64,000 nucleotides of DNA from an uncultured Schaedlerella sp. (GTDB lineage: Bacteria; Bacillota; Clostridia; Lachnospirales; Lachnospiraceae): contig CAKSAJ010000010.1 of assembly GCA_934435195.1 (NCBI GenBank), positions 30,106 through 94,105 on the forward strand, in the 5' to 3' direction. The number at the start of each line of letters is the position of its first letter. The stretch's first letter is position 1. Both the position numbers and the translations under genes were made by a program. The notes under the pieces are model-generated. The model was not told the DNA's origin, made no database searches, and saw only the letters and a list, made by a program, of their open reading frames with translations. Positions 34,522 through 44,400 of the stretch are shown piece by piece.

Positions 34522-34571
34522 CAGAATATTAAGATTTTCAATTTACTTGAATTTGAAACTTATAAACAGAC

Positions 34572-34729
34572 TCAATTAGGTTACTGTTCACTCCCGTGTC
34601 AATCACTACGCTGATTGACACGGAGGATGCACGTTTTATCTTGAACGGCATCTCGCCCATCGCCAAAGGCGATTTAAAATGGCGAGATGCGTTGCTGGTC
34701 ACAGGTACTGTGAACAATAACTCAATTAG
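34572..34729. mobile_element. MITE-like structured element with 8-bp direct repeats
   Basis: A 142-bp element (34580-34721) is bounded by identical 8-bp repeats TCAATTAG (34572-34579 and 34722-34729), as expected of a target-site duplication. Its ends are inverted: GTTACTGTTCAC against GTGAACAATAAC, 11 of 12 positions pairing. Inside are a perfect 12-bp hairpin (594-605/612-623 of the 34 kb block, loop CTACGC) and a 10-bp stem GCATCTCGCC/GGCGAGATGC (34648-34657/34681-34690). That stem encloses ATCGCC-AAA-GGCGAT and a 7-nt 3' bulge. There is no coding frame. It ends 22 bp before the ATPase start codon. The gap 34365-34751 holds this element, two divergent promoters and nothing else I can identify. 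Confidence 0.65.
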
Positions 34730-34751
34730 CATTACACAAGGAGAATGAATC

Positions 34752-36236
34752 ATGCCAGTATTTGATTTTAATGACACAACAGACGCTAAAAACAAATCCA
34801 TTTGTACCTATACAACATTTCAATCCAGTGAATCTGACCCTTCCCCGGAAAAACCGATTATGTTACTTGATAATACAAGTAGAAAATGGGAACATTATTC
34901 CTGTGGTGTTTTCACTAACCCTGTAAAGCGTACTTCCTTTGAATTTGATACAGAAGAAGGTACATACACCGCAGATATTCTTCAAATCGACAGCCGCTTT
35001 GTAAGTCTTTTAAAATGGCTTGGCCAGAACCATATCAACGTCCGTTTATCAGGAGAAAACCGGCCGGATGGCTATGCGATATACCGTATACGTGAAATTG
35101 CATTTGGAGGCGGCACAAAGCTTTCAGCTGAAGATGGTTTTTTACAGTTTATGATCGATCGTCTTTTAGCAAGCAGTGCCCCTACAGAAGAGGCTGAAGA
35201 TGAAGAAGCCATGGAGGACGGCGATGAAATGAAGCTTACAAGTCTTCAGAGCATCACTGACTTCATGACTTGTGCAGGTCGTACACTGCCAGATAATATC
35301 CGGCTCTGGGCAAGACGTAACCTTGCCGTTGCCCGTTCACACGAAGTATCTCCTGAAGAACGCCGCCATGCACAACGCGCACTTTCCATTATGATGAACA
35401 TCCAATGGAAAAATAATTATTTCGAGGCAATTGATCCTGTTGAAGCACGACGCATCCTTGATGAAGAATTATATGGTATGGAACGTGTAAAACAACGTAT
35501 TATTGAAACAATCATTCAAATTAACCGAACACATACACTCCCTGCGTATGGACTTTTACTGATCGGTCCTGCCGGAACCGGTAAATCACAGATTGCCTAT
35601 GCCGTAGCACGTATTCTGAAACTGCCTTGGTCAAGTCTGGATATGAGTTCCATAAATGACCCGGAACAGTTGACAGGAAGCTCACGTATTTATTCCAATG
35701 CAAAACCAGGTATTATCATGGATGCTTTCTCTATGGCCGGAGAATCTAATCTAGTTTTCATAATTAATGAATTAGATAAGGCGTCTTCCGGAAAGGGGAA
35801 TGGAAATCCTGCTGATGTACTCTTAACATTACTCGACAACCTTGGATTTACTGATAACTATCTTGAATGTATGATTCCTACTTCCGGCGTTTATCCGATT
35901 GCAACAGCCAACGATAAAGACCAGATCAGTGCTCCTTTGATGTCACGTTTTGCGGTAATTGAATTACCGGATTATACTATTGAAGAGAAGAAAGTCATCT
36001 TCTCAAAATTTGCACTTCCGAAGATTTTAAAGAGAATTGGATTAAAAGAGAATGAATGTATTATTCCTTCTGATGCTTTGGATGAAATTATGAAAATTTA
36101 TACAAACACTTCCGGAATACGTGATCTTGAACAGGCTGCTGAACATATTGCAGCGCACACGCTCTATCAAATTGAAGTGAATCACGTTACTTCTGTTACA
36201 TTTACAGCAGATATGATTCGAGAGCTGCTTGTATAA
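34752..36236 (+). CDS. Lon-like AAA+ ATPase without protease domain
   Basis: A 494-residue protein. Residues about 1-195 are unfamiliar and include a highly acidic stretch (149-165). Residues about 225-490 form an AAA+ module closest to that of Lon: a lead-in LDEELYGMERVKQRIIETI, Walker A GPAGTGKS, Walker B-like VFIINELDKASSGKGN, PADVLLTLLDNLGFTDNYLE, sensor 1 PIATANDKD, then GIRDLEQAAEHIA. Lon continues into a Ser-Lys protease domain; this protein stops there. Walker B ends NELDK where DEIDK is usual, so the first acidic residue is replaced by Asn. It may be an unfoldase, a chaperone or a regulatory ATPase. Start: AAGGAG 9 nt upstream. It is monocistronic, with a terminator after it. Confidence 0.8.
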   Translation: MPVFDFNDTTDAKNKSICTYTTFQSSESDPSPEKPIMLLDNTSRKWEHYSCGVFTNPVKRTSFEFDTEEGTYTADILQIDSRFVSLLKWLGQNHINVRLSGENRPDGYAIYRIREIAFGGGTKLSAEDGFLQFMIDRLLASSAPTEEAEDEEAMEDGDEMKLTSLQSITDFMTCAGRTLPDNIRLWARRNLAVARSHEVSPEERRHAQRALSIMMNIQWKNNYFEAIDPVEARRILDEELYGMERVKQRIIETIIQINRTHTLPAYGLLLIGPAGTGKSQIAYAVARILKLPWSSLDMSSINDPEQLTGSSRIYSNAKPGIIMDAFSMAGESNLVFIINELDKASSGKGNGNPADVLLTLLDNLGFTDNYLECMIPTSGVYPIATANDKDQISAPLMSRFAVIELPDYTIEEKKVIFSKFALPKILKRIGLKENECIIPSDALDEIMKIYTNTSGIRDLEQAAEHIAAHTLYQIEVNHVTSVTFTADMIRELLV

Positions 36237-36270
36237 AAACATATAAAATATTCGTTATTTCTTGATTTTA

Positions 36271-36323
36271 AAAAAGATGATGTTGTTAAACTTATAAAAA
36301 AGCTTAAACAACATCATCTTTTT
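36271..36323. terminator. Bidirectional terminator after the Lon-like gene
   Basis: A perfect 17-bp stem (36271-36287/36307-36323) opens with A5 and ends with T5. It lies between the convergent ATPase and flavoenzyme genes. Confidence 0.93.
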
Positions 36324-36371
36324 ATTTCATTTTATTAATCAGCAAATATAAACTTTTCCGAAAAACCTCTG

Positions 36372-38378
36372 TTATATTTCATTTCCTGCTTGATATCCAC
36401 TGCGGATAGCTGCCGAAATATCTGCTGTTCTTTCACCACTACAGTCTCCAACGTATTCAAATGGAACTGTCAGCTTACTGTCATCAAAGAGATTTTTCTT
36501 TGAGCCAAGAGCATTGATGATTGTATCAGCTTCAATTGTTATATCTGCTCCGTCTTTTGTATTCGTTGCAAAAATCACATTATTTTCAATAGATTTTACT
36601 TTTGTATTTACATATTGTTTCACATCATGCTCTTCAAAATCTTTCATAATCAGCGGCATTACTGTCTCAGATTCTCCAGTTGCAATCTGATCCAGCATTT
36701 CGATAATACTGACTTTCAATCCTTTTTGTGCTAAGAATTCTGCGGTCTCTGTTCCTACAAGTCCCCCACCGAGAACGGCACAATTTCCACTTACAGCCTC
36801 TCCATTTAAAACATCCCACGAAGATACCACATTACTATTTTCTACAGGCATTGGAAGTTCCATATTATGTGCACCTATCGCCAGAATTACATTGTCATAC
36901 TGATTCAATTCTTCATATGCCGGCTCTGTATTCAATTCTACTTTCACAGAAAGATCCGGGAGAATTTTTTCATAATATTCGATTGCTCTTAAAATCTCAT
37001 TTTTCCTTGGTGGAACTGCTGCCAAATGAATCTGTCCGCCAATTTTTTCTGATTTTTCATAAACAACAACGTCATGTCCGCGTTTTGCTGCAACTCTTGC
37101 GGCTTCAAGCCCTGCAATTCCGCCACCTACAACTGCAACTTTTTTCTTATCCTGTGCCGGTTTAATAAATACTGTACCTTCGTTTCCATTTTCTGCATTT
37201 AATACACATGAAATATAACGGCGTCCCTGAATCGCATCCACACAGCCCTTATTACAATTAAGACATTCTCTGATACATTCTCCGGATTCTGCTTTATTCG
37301 CAATATCAGCATCAGCCAGCATAGAACGTCCATAAGCAATGATATCTGCATCCCCATCTTCTAATATTTTTTCTCCGGCCTCTACACTTACAACACGACC
37401 TACTGTTGCAACTGGGATGGACACCAGTTTTTTCACTTCTCTGGCAACCGGAAGTGTCCAGTTATATGGAACATCTCCCATCGGCGGGATTGTATCTCCC
37501 ATATTTCCTGTATGGTTTGCCTGTGCTACCTGGATCATATCGATTCCTGCTTCTTCCAGCATCTTAGCAAACTGGATACCTTCTTCTGCCTCAAGTCCTC
37601 CTTTTCCACGAAGTGTTCCGTCAGGATTTACTGTGATGATTGGCAACTTGTACTCGATCATAAGATCCGGTGCTGCTTCTTTGATTGCTGCTACTACTTC
37701 ACGTGCATATCTTGTACGATTCTCAAGGCTTCCTCCATACTGGTCTTCTCTATGGTTCAGAATCTTAGAGCAAAGAGAACCAAGGAGACGGTCTCCATGT
37801 ACTTCAATCGCATCGATTCCGGCTTTCTGTGCCTTTTCTGCACATGCAGCGATGCTGTTTTTAATATCTTCTAACTGTTCAACAGTTGCCTCTGTTACAA
37901 AATGCTGCATATCATGATGAAGTTTTGCATAAGCGCCTTTTGTAAGTTTGTCGCATTCTTCCATCTGTTTCTTTGCTTCTTCTGCATTTCCCTCAGCCTG
38001 TGCTTTTGCCGCAGCCTGTCTTGCAATGCCTGCTTCCATGATCATGCGTCCTACTCCCGGTACATCATACTCCGGATGGAACAGCTGAAGTGCAAGCTTA
38101 CAATCATACTTATGTAATGTGTCTGCCAGATTTTTATATACCGGAATCTGACTGTCATCATAAAGCTTCGGTGTCGGTGAAGCTGTTCTTACAGGAGCTA
38201 CATCTCCGATAACAATATACGCTGCTCCACCTTTCGCAAGTCTTTCATAGAAGTTTAAGCTTCTCTCCCCAATAGATCCGTCTCTTTCTTCATATCCTGT
38301 TGTAAGCGGTGGAAACATGATTCTGTTTTTTAAAGTAAGATTTCCAACTTTAATTGGTTCTAATAATTTCTTTCCCAT
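36372..38378 (-). CDS. BaiH/2,4-dienoyl-CoA-reductase-like flavoenzyme (divergent)
   Basis: A 668-residue oxidoreductase with the architecture of BaiCD/BaiH and FadH: an N-terminal old-yellow-enzyme barrel (LLEPIKVGNLTLKNRIMFPP), a 4Fe-4S motif C-x2-C-x3-C-x11-C (CLNCNKGC and a later Cys), and FAD/NAD domains (KVAVVGGGIAGLEAARVAAKRGHDV; CAVLGGGLVGTETAEFLA). Relatives reduce enones or enoyl-CoAs, including bile-acid intermediates, with NAD(P)H. Two oddities appear. An Ala/Lys/Glu-rich helical insertion at about 111-158 replaces the usual loop. After the first barrel His (IEVHGD, residue 194), the usual GYL..FL.P region reads GSLCSKIL. The substrate may therefore differ. It follows the paralogue by 91 nt and is probably co-transcribed. 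Confidence 0.85.
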   Translation of the reverse strand: MGKKLLEPIKVGNLTLKNRIMFPPLTTGYEERDGSIGERSLNFYERLAKGGAAYIVIGDVAPVRTASPTPKLYDDSQIPVYKNLADTLHKYDCKLALQLFHPEYDVPGVGRMIMEAGIARQAAAKAQAEGNAEEAKKQMEECDKLTKGAYAKLHHDMQHFVTEATVEQLEDIKNSIAACAEKAQKAGIDAIEVHGDRLLGSLCSKILNHREDQYGGSLENRTRYAREVVAAIKEAAPDLMIEYKLPIITVNPDGTLRGKGGLEAEEGIQFAKMLEEAGIDMIQVAQANHTGNMGDTIPPMGDVPYNWTLPVAREVKKLVSIPVATVGRVVSVEAGEKILEDGDADIIAYGRSMLADADIANKAESGECIRECLNCNKGCVDAIQGRRYISCVLNAENGNEGTVFIKPAQDKKKVAVVGGGIAGLEAARVAAKRGHDVVVYEKSEKIGGQIHLAAVPPRKNEILRAIEYYEKILPDLSVKVELNTEPAYEELNQYDNVILAIGAHNMELPMPVENSNVVSSWDVLNGEAVSGNCAVLGGGLVGTETAEFLAQKGLKVSIIEMLDQIATGESETVMPLIMKDFEEHDVKQYVNTKVKSIENNVIFATNTKDGADITIEADTIINALGSKKNLFDDSKLTVPFEYVGDCSGERTADISAAIRSGYQAGNEI

Positions 38379-38437
38379 CTATATTCTCTCCATTCTTTAT
38401 TTCTTAATCTCTTTCAAATTAACACACTTAGGATTCT

Positions 38438-38455
38438 TGTCAGCATTTGCTGACA
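38438..38455. repeat. Short inverted repeat between the two flavoenzyme genes
   Basis: TGTCAGCA/TGCTGACA with a 2-nt loop lies 15 nt past the upstream gene. The T-run is on the + strand side only, so on the coding (minus) strand it is not a canonical terminator. RNA processing or partial termination is possible. Confidence 0.4.
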
Positions 38456-38469
38456 CATCTTTTTTTCGA

Positions 38470-40395
38470 TTACAGTTCTTCTGCCAGTTTATGTCCTGCA
38501 GCAATTGCATCTTTCAGAGTTCCGACTTTATCACAGTCTCCGATAAAATGAACTCTTTCTTCGGTATTCTCTACCTGGTTCGGTGCATATCCGACTGCAA
38601 AGATCAGTGTATCAGCATCTGTAATATGGTATTCCTGTCCATCCTTCTCATAAGTAATTGTAGTCTCATCAACCTTTGTTACCTGACTGTTCAGTTCAAT
38701 CTTTACACCTTTTCTCTTGAGTCTCATTGTCAGCTGACTCTTCGCTGCTCCGCCTTCTCCCGGCATCAGCGATGGTGTCATCTCGATAATTGTAATGTCA
38801 CGGTTTGCAGGGAACATATCATCGATCAATGGTGCAAGGTAATCTGCTGTTTCACATCCTACAGATCCGCCGCCAAGAACAACGATTTTTCTTCCCGGAT
38901 ATTTTCTTCCGGCAAGTACATCATCTGCTGTCATTGTCTGCTTAAAGACCTTAAAAGGAGGGATTTCCTTAGGAACTGCTCCTGTAGAACAGACAACCTC
39001 ATAATCCTTAAATTCTCCGGCAAGCATTTCTGGAGTCACTTCACAATTCATACGAACTTCAATTCCTTCATTCTTCAGACGACGTGCCATGAATTTGATT
39101 ACTTTACAAAGTTCCTGCTTTGCAATTGGAACAGCTGCAAGTCTGAGAAGTCCTCCTAACTCTCCACTCTTCTCACAGAGAACAACTTCATGTCCACGTT
39201 TCTTCGCAACATACGCTGCTTCCATTCCTGCCGGTCCTCCACCGATCACAAGAATTTTTTTCTTATCTTTAGCTTCTTCGATTTCTTCAGATTCAACCGA
39301 TGGATTCACTGTACAGCTAATCGGATTACCAAACATAATTCCTGTCAGACATCGCCCACATCCAATACATGGACGAATATCATCTGTCTTTCCTGCAGCC
39401 GCTTTATTTGCAAATTCACTGTCACATAAGTTTGGACGGCCAATCATACAAATATCTGTTTTTCCATTTGCAATCAATTCTTCAGCCACCCAAGGCTCAT
39501 TAATTCTTGCAACTGTAGATACCGGAATATTCACATGTTTTCTGATTTCTTCACTTGCATGCGCATGAGGTGCCGGAGATGTACCAGGTGCCGGCATAGA
39601 ACTTCCTCTTTTGATCGTGTTTCCTCCGGAAACATGGATGAAATCAACCCCTGTCTTTTCAAGCTGTTTTGAGACATAAATCATGTCATTGAGTGTCAAT
39701 CCGCCTTCACTATACTCATCACCCGAAATACGGACATCGATGATAAAATCATCACCGCAAAGTTCACGAATCTTGGCAATTACTTCAAGTGTCAGTCTAA
39801 GACGTCCATTAATATCTCCGCCGTACTCATCTGTTCTCTTATTATAAAGTGGAGTAAGGAATCCTCCAAGCAGACCATGTGCATGTGCACACTGAATCTC
39901 AACTCCGTCTCCGCCTGCAATCTGGAAACGACGTGCTGCCTCTCCAAACTGCTGAACCAACACGTGAAGCTCTTCTACTGTGACTGCCCTCGGTGCAGAT
40001 TTTGCATAATATGGTCCTACATTAGATGGTGCGATCAGCTGTGGTGTTCCCGGAATTGGAAATGCCATATAAGCCGGGTGGAATAACTGTGCCAAAATTT
40101 TTGTATCATACTGATGCACAGCATCTACCAGTTTCTTCCAGCCAGGAATATAAGAATCATCATAAATAGACATATCTCCCGGCAAATAAGTATATACAGG
40201 CTCTACTGTCGTAACTTCTGTAACAATAAGTCCGACCCCACCCTTTGCTCTGGCTGAGTAATGCTCAACTAATGCATCTGTCACATATCCTTTGTCTGCC
40301 ATGTTAGTAGAGATTGGTGGCATAAAAATTCTGTTCTTTACAGTTGTTTTTCCAATTTTGATTGGCTCAAATAAATGTGGGAATTTTTCGTTCAT
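38470..40395 (-). CDS. BaiH-like NADH:flavin oxidoreductase
   Basis: A 641-residue three-cofactor enzyme: an OYE barrel (LFEPIKIGKTTVKNRIFMPP; VEIQCAHAHGLLGGFLTPLYNKRTDEYGGD), a cysteine motif C-x2-C-x2-C-x11-C, and FAD and NAD domains (KILVIGGGPAGMEAAYVAKKRGHEV; KIVVLGGGSVGCETADYLAPL). Overall it is closer to BaiH than its neighbour. It retains the CAHAHG block of the family. The 4Fe-4S motif has Cx2Cx2C where the family usually has Cx2Cx3C. A role in reducing an unsaturated substrate (steroid, bile acid, enoate or phenylpropanoid) is inferred; no other bai gene is in the window. GGAGG precedes the ATG by 9 nt. Confidence 0.88.
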   Translation of the reverse strand: MNEKFPHLFEPIKIGKTTVKNRIFMPPISTNMADKGYVTDALVEHYSARAKGGVGLIVTEVTTVEPVYTYLPGDMSIYDDSYIPGWKKLVDAVHQYDTKILAQLFHPAYMAFPIPGTPQLIAPSNVGPYYAKSAPRAVTVEELHVLVQQFGEAARRFQIAGGDGVEIQCAHAHGLLGGFLTPLYNKRTDEYGGDINGRLRLTLEVIAKIRELCGDDFIIDVRISGDEYSEGGLTLNDMIYVSKQLEKTGVDFIHVSGGNTIKRGSSMPAPGTSPAPHAHASEEIRKHVNIPVSTVARINEPWVAEELIANGKTDICMIGRPNLCDSEFANKAAAGKTDDIRPCIGCGRCLTGIMFGNPISCTVNPSVESEEIEEAKDKKKILVIGGGPAGMEAAYVAKKRGHEVVLCEKSGELGGLLRLAAVPIAKQELCKVIKFMARRLKNEGIEVRMNCEVTPEMLAGEFKDYEVVCSTGAVPKEIPPFKVFKQTMTADDVLAGRKYPGRKIVVLGGGSVGCETADYLAPLIDDMFPANRDITIIEMTPSLMPGEGGAAKSQLTMRLKRKGVKIELNSQVTKVDETTITYEKDGQEYHITDADTLIFAVGYAPNQVENTEERVHFIGDCDKVGTLKDAIAAGHKLAEEL

Positions 40396-40459
40396 TTTTT
40401 CTTTCCTCCGCTTTTGTTACAAATTGCTTTTCCAAAAACAATTTGATAATTTTTTATCA

Positions 40460-40496
40460 TTATAGCATTATAACATTGTTTTTTCTGTTTGAAAAT
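40460..40496 (-). promoter_or_regulatory. Predicted promoter of the flavoenzyme pair
   Basis: Two TATAAT boxes 8 bp apart (40473-40468 and 40465-40460), each with an extended TGn, follow a weak -35 (TTTTCA) 17 bp upstream of the first. Confidence 0.55.
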
Positions 40497-40555
40497 AGCT
40501 CTGCTTCAACACAGAAAAAATATTTTATCTTTTAAATTATATCTGTGTTTTCTTA

Positions 40556-41332
40556 TCAATTACTTAGTATCTTTTTCAATTCATCCACTGTGATTTCCGC
40601 ATCATTTTCTATTTCCAAAACTGCCTGTCCGGTCACCTTTGCCGCTGAATAAGAAGTTCCATCCCCTACACCGGTATTCCCGCTCAAGGTCTTAATTTCT
40701 ACCTGCTCGCCAACGGTATAAACATCCACCCATTCCCCTCTTTGAGAAAATGCTGCGATTTCAGTCCCGTCTTGATTCAAAGCTCCTACTGCCAGAACAC
40801 TCTCATAAGCTGCCGGATAATATCTTACAGCCCCGTTTTCTGCATAATCATTTCCTGCGGATGCAATCATAAGAACATTCTTCTTTTCTGCGTATTCTAC
40901 CGCCTGTCTCACAGATTCTTTGTCTAAAACAAGTCCCGCACTCAAATTGATAATCCTGCAGTGATAGATGTCCACCGCATCCCGTATCATTTGTGCCAAT
41001 GTATCGTTATCAACCTGTTTTATTTTTCCATTTTCAAATACATTACTTACCAAAGGGACAATCTGTGTGTTCTTTGCTTCTTTTAGGATAACAGATGCCA
41101 CCGCTGTCCCATGCCCATAGGTATCTTCTGTGGATAAGTTAGTATCTACATAATTTTTTCCTTCGGCTATATGTTCTTTTGAAATGGCATTCGTAGAAAT
41201 ACCTGTATCAATCACTGCAACACGAACCGATACTTTTGTTTTTTGCTTCCCGCATCCCTGAAATAATAATGCCAGTATCACCATCATGGATATTATTATG
41301 ATTCTATATTTTTTATATTTTTTCGCATTCAT
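40556..41332 (-). CDS. Small subtilisin-like (S8) lipoprotein protease
   Basis: A 258-residue serine peptidase carried as a predicted lipoprotein. A basic start, a hydrophobic stretch and the lipobox-like LLFQGC put the lipidated Cys at 27. The catalytic triad is complete: Asp42 in AVIDTGI, His74 in YGHGTAVASV, Ser227 in GDGTSYSAAKVTG, with oxyanion Asn161 in SAGNDY. The Ser motif is GTSYSAA where most subtilases have GTSMAxP. There is no obvious propeptide between the lipid anchor and the catalytic domain. It lies 110 nt downstream of the giant surface protein on the same strand, so it may process, release or turn over that protein at the cell surface. This link is from position alone. Confidence 0.85.
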   Translation of the reverse strand: MNAKKYKKYRIIIISMMVILALLFQGCGKQKTKVSVRVAVIDTGISTNAISKEHIAEGKNYVDTNLSTEDTYGHGTAVASVILKEAKNTQIVPLVSNVFENGKIKQVDNDTLAQMIRDAVDIYHCRIINLSAGLVLDKESVRQAVEYAEKKNVLMIASAGNDYAENGAVRYYPAAYESVLAVGALNQDGTEIAAFSQRGEWVDVYTVGEQVEIKTLSGNTGVGDGTSYSAAKVTGQAVLEIENDAEITVDELKKILSN

Positions 41333-41367
41333 CTATAACACTCTTTTACGTTTATTTACTCCTTTAT

Positions 41368-41411
41368 AATACCATAGGACACCACATAAATGGTGCCCTA
41401 TCGGTATTTTT
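41368..41411. repeat. Hairpin between the giant gene and the subtilase gene
   Basis: A stem of three helical segments (AATACC, TAGG, CACCA with their complements at 391-408 of the 41 kb block) has small bulges. The U-run is on the + strand end. On the minus strand, where both genes lie, no T-tract follows, so read-through into the protease gene is plausible. Confidence 0.5.
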
Positions 41412-41442
41412 CACTTTGAAATTTTGCTTTTTTTATGACCTG

Positions 41443-44400
41443 TTAATTGCCAAATACATCCTTGACTGTACCAGTTACCGGCTTCAGATTCTTAATATCA
41501 TTGTTCACATTCGGAGTCACTTCAAAATCCTGTGCCAGTGTCGCTGTAAATGTAAGTGCATTTGTTCCTTCTCCTCCCGCATATCGCACATTTGTCAAAG
41601 GAATATTTGCTACTTCCAAAAGCCCTATATTCGATGCTGACTTAATCACTTCATCATAATGAACTGTAATTGAAATCTGTTCACCTGCTTTGTACTGTCC
41701 AAGGGCAAGGCAGCTAACTCCAACCTGCTGTGGTGCCCGGTTATCAAGAATCATATAATGTAAATCTGTTGTACCGAACTGCCAGTCATTTTTTCCTTTT
41801 CCGCTTTCTGCAAGTTCAAGCTGTACTCTGTCATTGATTCCGATCCTTGCATAACATGGTGAGCCAAATACAACTTGTCCATTATGACTTTTCTCCTCAT
41901 ATTCTGCTCCATTTGTCTTTGATCCGTTATATGGGAATGGAACATCGATCTTCCATCCCTTTCCCTGCAGATCGAGCTTATACTCTGCAAAATATGCTCC
42001 GCCGCCATAAAATCTAAACCACAGATATCCATCATTCACTTCATTCAAATCTGAGGTCATACGGAAACCGGCATTCGTTGCTGTTCCTGCAATGTATTTC
42101 TGTTTTGCTTCATCAACATTCTTGCTTTTCAAAACTTCCATCAAGCTATTAAATGTATATGGAGTTCTTTCATAATAATGATAATTATTTATCTTCGGAT
42201 CTCCTGTACGGATCGTGTAACTGTGCCATTGATTATAGCATTCCTTTATCAAATCTTCCAAACAGTATGTTTTTTCTGCATCAATCACGCGCTGACAAGA
42301 AGTCTGTTCTCCTAATACGCCTCCGCAGGTTCCTATTGTATCTACAATTTTATAAAGCTCTATATTATAATAACGAGCCGTATTATTTAACTGGAATTCT
42401 GCTGCACTGTCCGCTGTTGTGTTCATTCCCCACTCTTCAATCGTGAATGTTTTTTCCATATCGTTCTGTCCAAATGTCAAATATACATCTTCTCCTCCGA
42501 CATGTTTGAAATGACATTTATCACTCTCTGAATCAACGGTAGAACCATATGCAGTTCCATTTACTGTGCGATAATAAATGTGCTGTGGATTTGTTGTTGG
42601 CACAGTACCTTCCGGTAATGTCCTGGTCACTTTGTAGATTAAATGATGATCCTCTTTCCCTACGTATACCAGATTAAATGTACCTCCATATCCCCATTTT
42701 GCTGTCAGCTTATAATCTTTTTGTGTTCCCTTTACGATCTCAGATACCAAGGTATCACCGTCGTACCATCCAAGGAACTGATAACCGTCTTTTGCAGCCG
42801 GTGCTTCCAACTGTATGTCATTATCTTCAATACTATAGCTTTCTGGATTTGTCTGACTGATTCCTCCTGCTCCAAGCTCATATGTGATTTTAAATACATT
42901 CACCTCCCATACCGCATATAATGTTACATTGCCTTCACCTGCAAGATTCTTAACATTTTGACCGTCTTTATAAACAACTGCTCCATCTTTTTCCTGTGCC
43001 CAGCCGGTAAATGTATATCCCGGTTTCTTAAAGTTTCTCATTTCAGAAACCAGCTCCAGATTGTCCGCTTCATCGTACATCATCAGCTGTGTTTCTACCG
43101 GTACTGTATCACCCAGACAACTGTCAAATGTAACGGTGTATGGATTTGGATTCCATTTTGCATAGAATCGCCAGTCATGTAATGCATCCAGTATGATTGT
43201 TCCACTAACCTTCTTTGTAAGAGATGAATCACTATACCATCCATCAAATGTATAGCCTGGTTTTCCTACCGGTTCGTGTAAATTAAATGTATTCGATACA
43301 ACGGTAAATTCAGTCGGGTTATCCGGTGCATTTTCTGCTCCATCCATATTTTCATATAGAATCTGATATGCCTTCGGCGTCCATACTGCATACAAATGTA
43401 CTTCGCTCCGATCAACTGCTGACAATTTACTTACTGTCTGGCAATTAGCATATACAACCTCTCCGTTTGGTACCAATGACCATCCGGCAAATGTATAGCC
43501 TTCTCGCACATATCGATTTGTATCCAGCATTTTCACTTCTGTATATGAGAAATTTTGAACCTTACTTCTGTCTTCCTCATTGTTGGAATGGAATACAACC
43601 TTATAGCGGTTCTCACTCCATTTTGCATAAAGTATAATATCACCCGTACTCTTTGCAGGAATTGCCACAACAGCATCATCACTTAAATCTGCCTTTTCGT
43701 GCCATCCTTCAAATCTGTACCCTTCTTTTTCTGCCGCTGCCAGTGTAAGCAGGCCTGTTTCAATATTATATTGTACCGGATTCGTATTTGTTGCTCCATC
43801 TGCACCGTAATAATCAATCTTATAATTGATCGGTATAAAACGTGCATAAATGGTGTGGTCGCCTGTCGCTGTTACCAGTGTCTCACCTGTAATCTCTGTA
43901 CCGCCTTCTTGCTCTGAATACCATCCGGCAAATGTATAGCCTTCCTTTTCAAGCTTCGGCAACGCTTCATAAGCTGTTCCGTATGTAACCGTTTTTGTCA
44001 GAAGCTCACCATCACCTGTTACATAGCCTCCGTTTGGCTCCATTGTAAGCTGATAGCTTTGAGGAGTCCATACTGCTTTATAAGCAAGATCCTTCGCCGG
44101 CATATTCTGCTCTATCTTCATGTTCCATACACAAGAGTTTCCATCCTTTACAGCTGCCGGTGCTATGATTGGTGCGTCATAATAGATTTGTCCTTCTGTA
44201 TAGCCTGCCACTGCTGTACCGCCACCCAGATCCCAGCTTAAGGAGTATTTATTTCTCGTATAATAATAGTCTGCCACATTTGCCCGCTCATCTGTTGTTA
44301 CTATGATCTGTTTTGCTTTTTCCGGTGCTGTAAATCCTGTATATTGTTTTAATTCCGGCTCTATGACACTATCCATCGCCGCTGTTTTGTGAACGGATTC

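Noticed and set aside
36372..40395. A bai (bile-acid 7-dehydroxylation) operon
   Set aside because: Only the two flavoenzyme-type genes are present; no baiB, baiA, baiE, baiF or baiG relatives are beside them.
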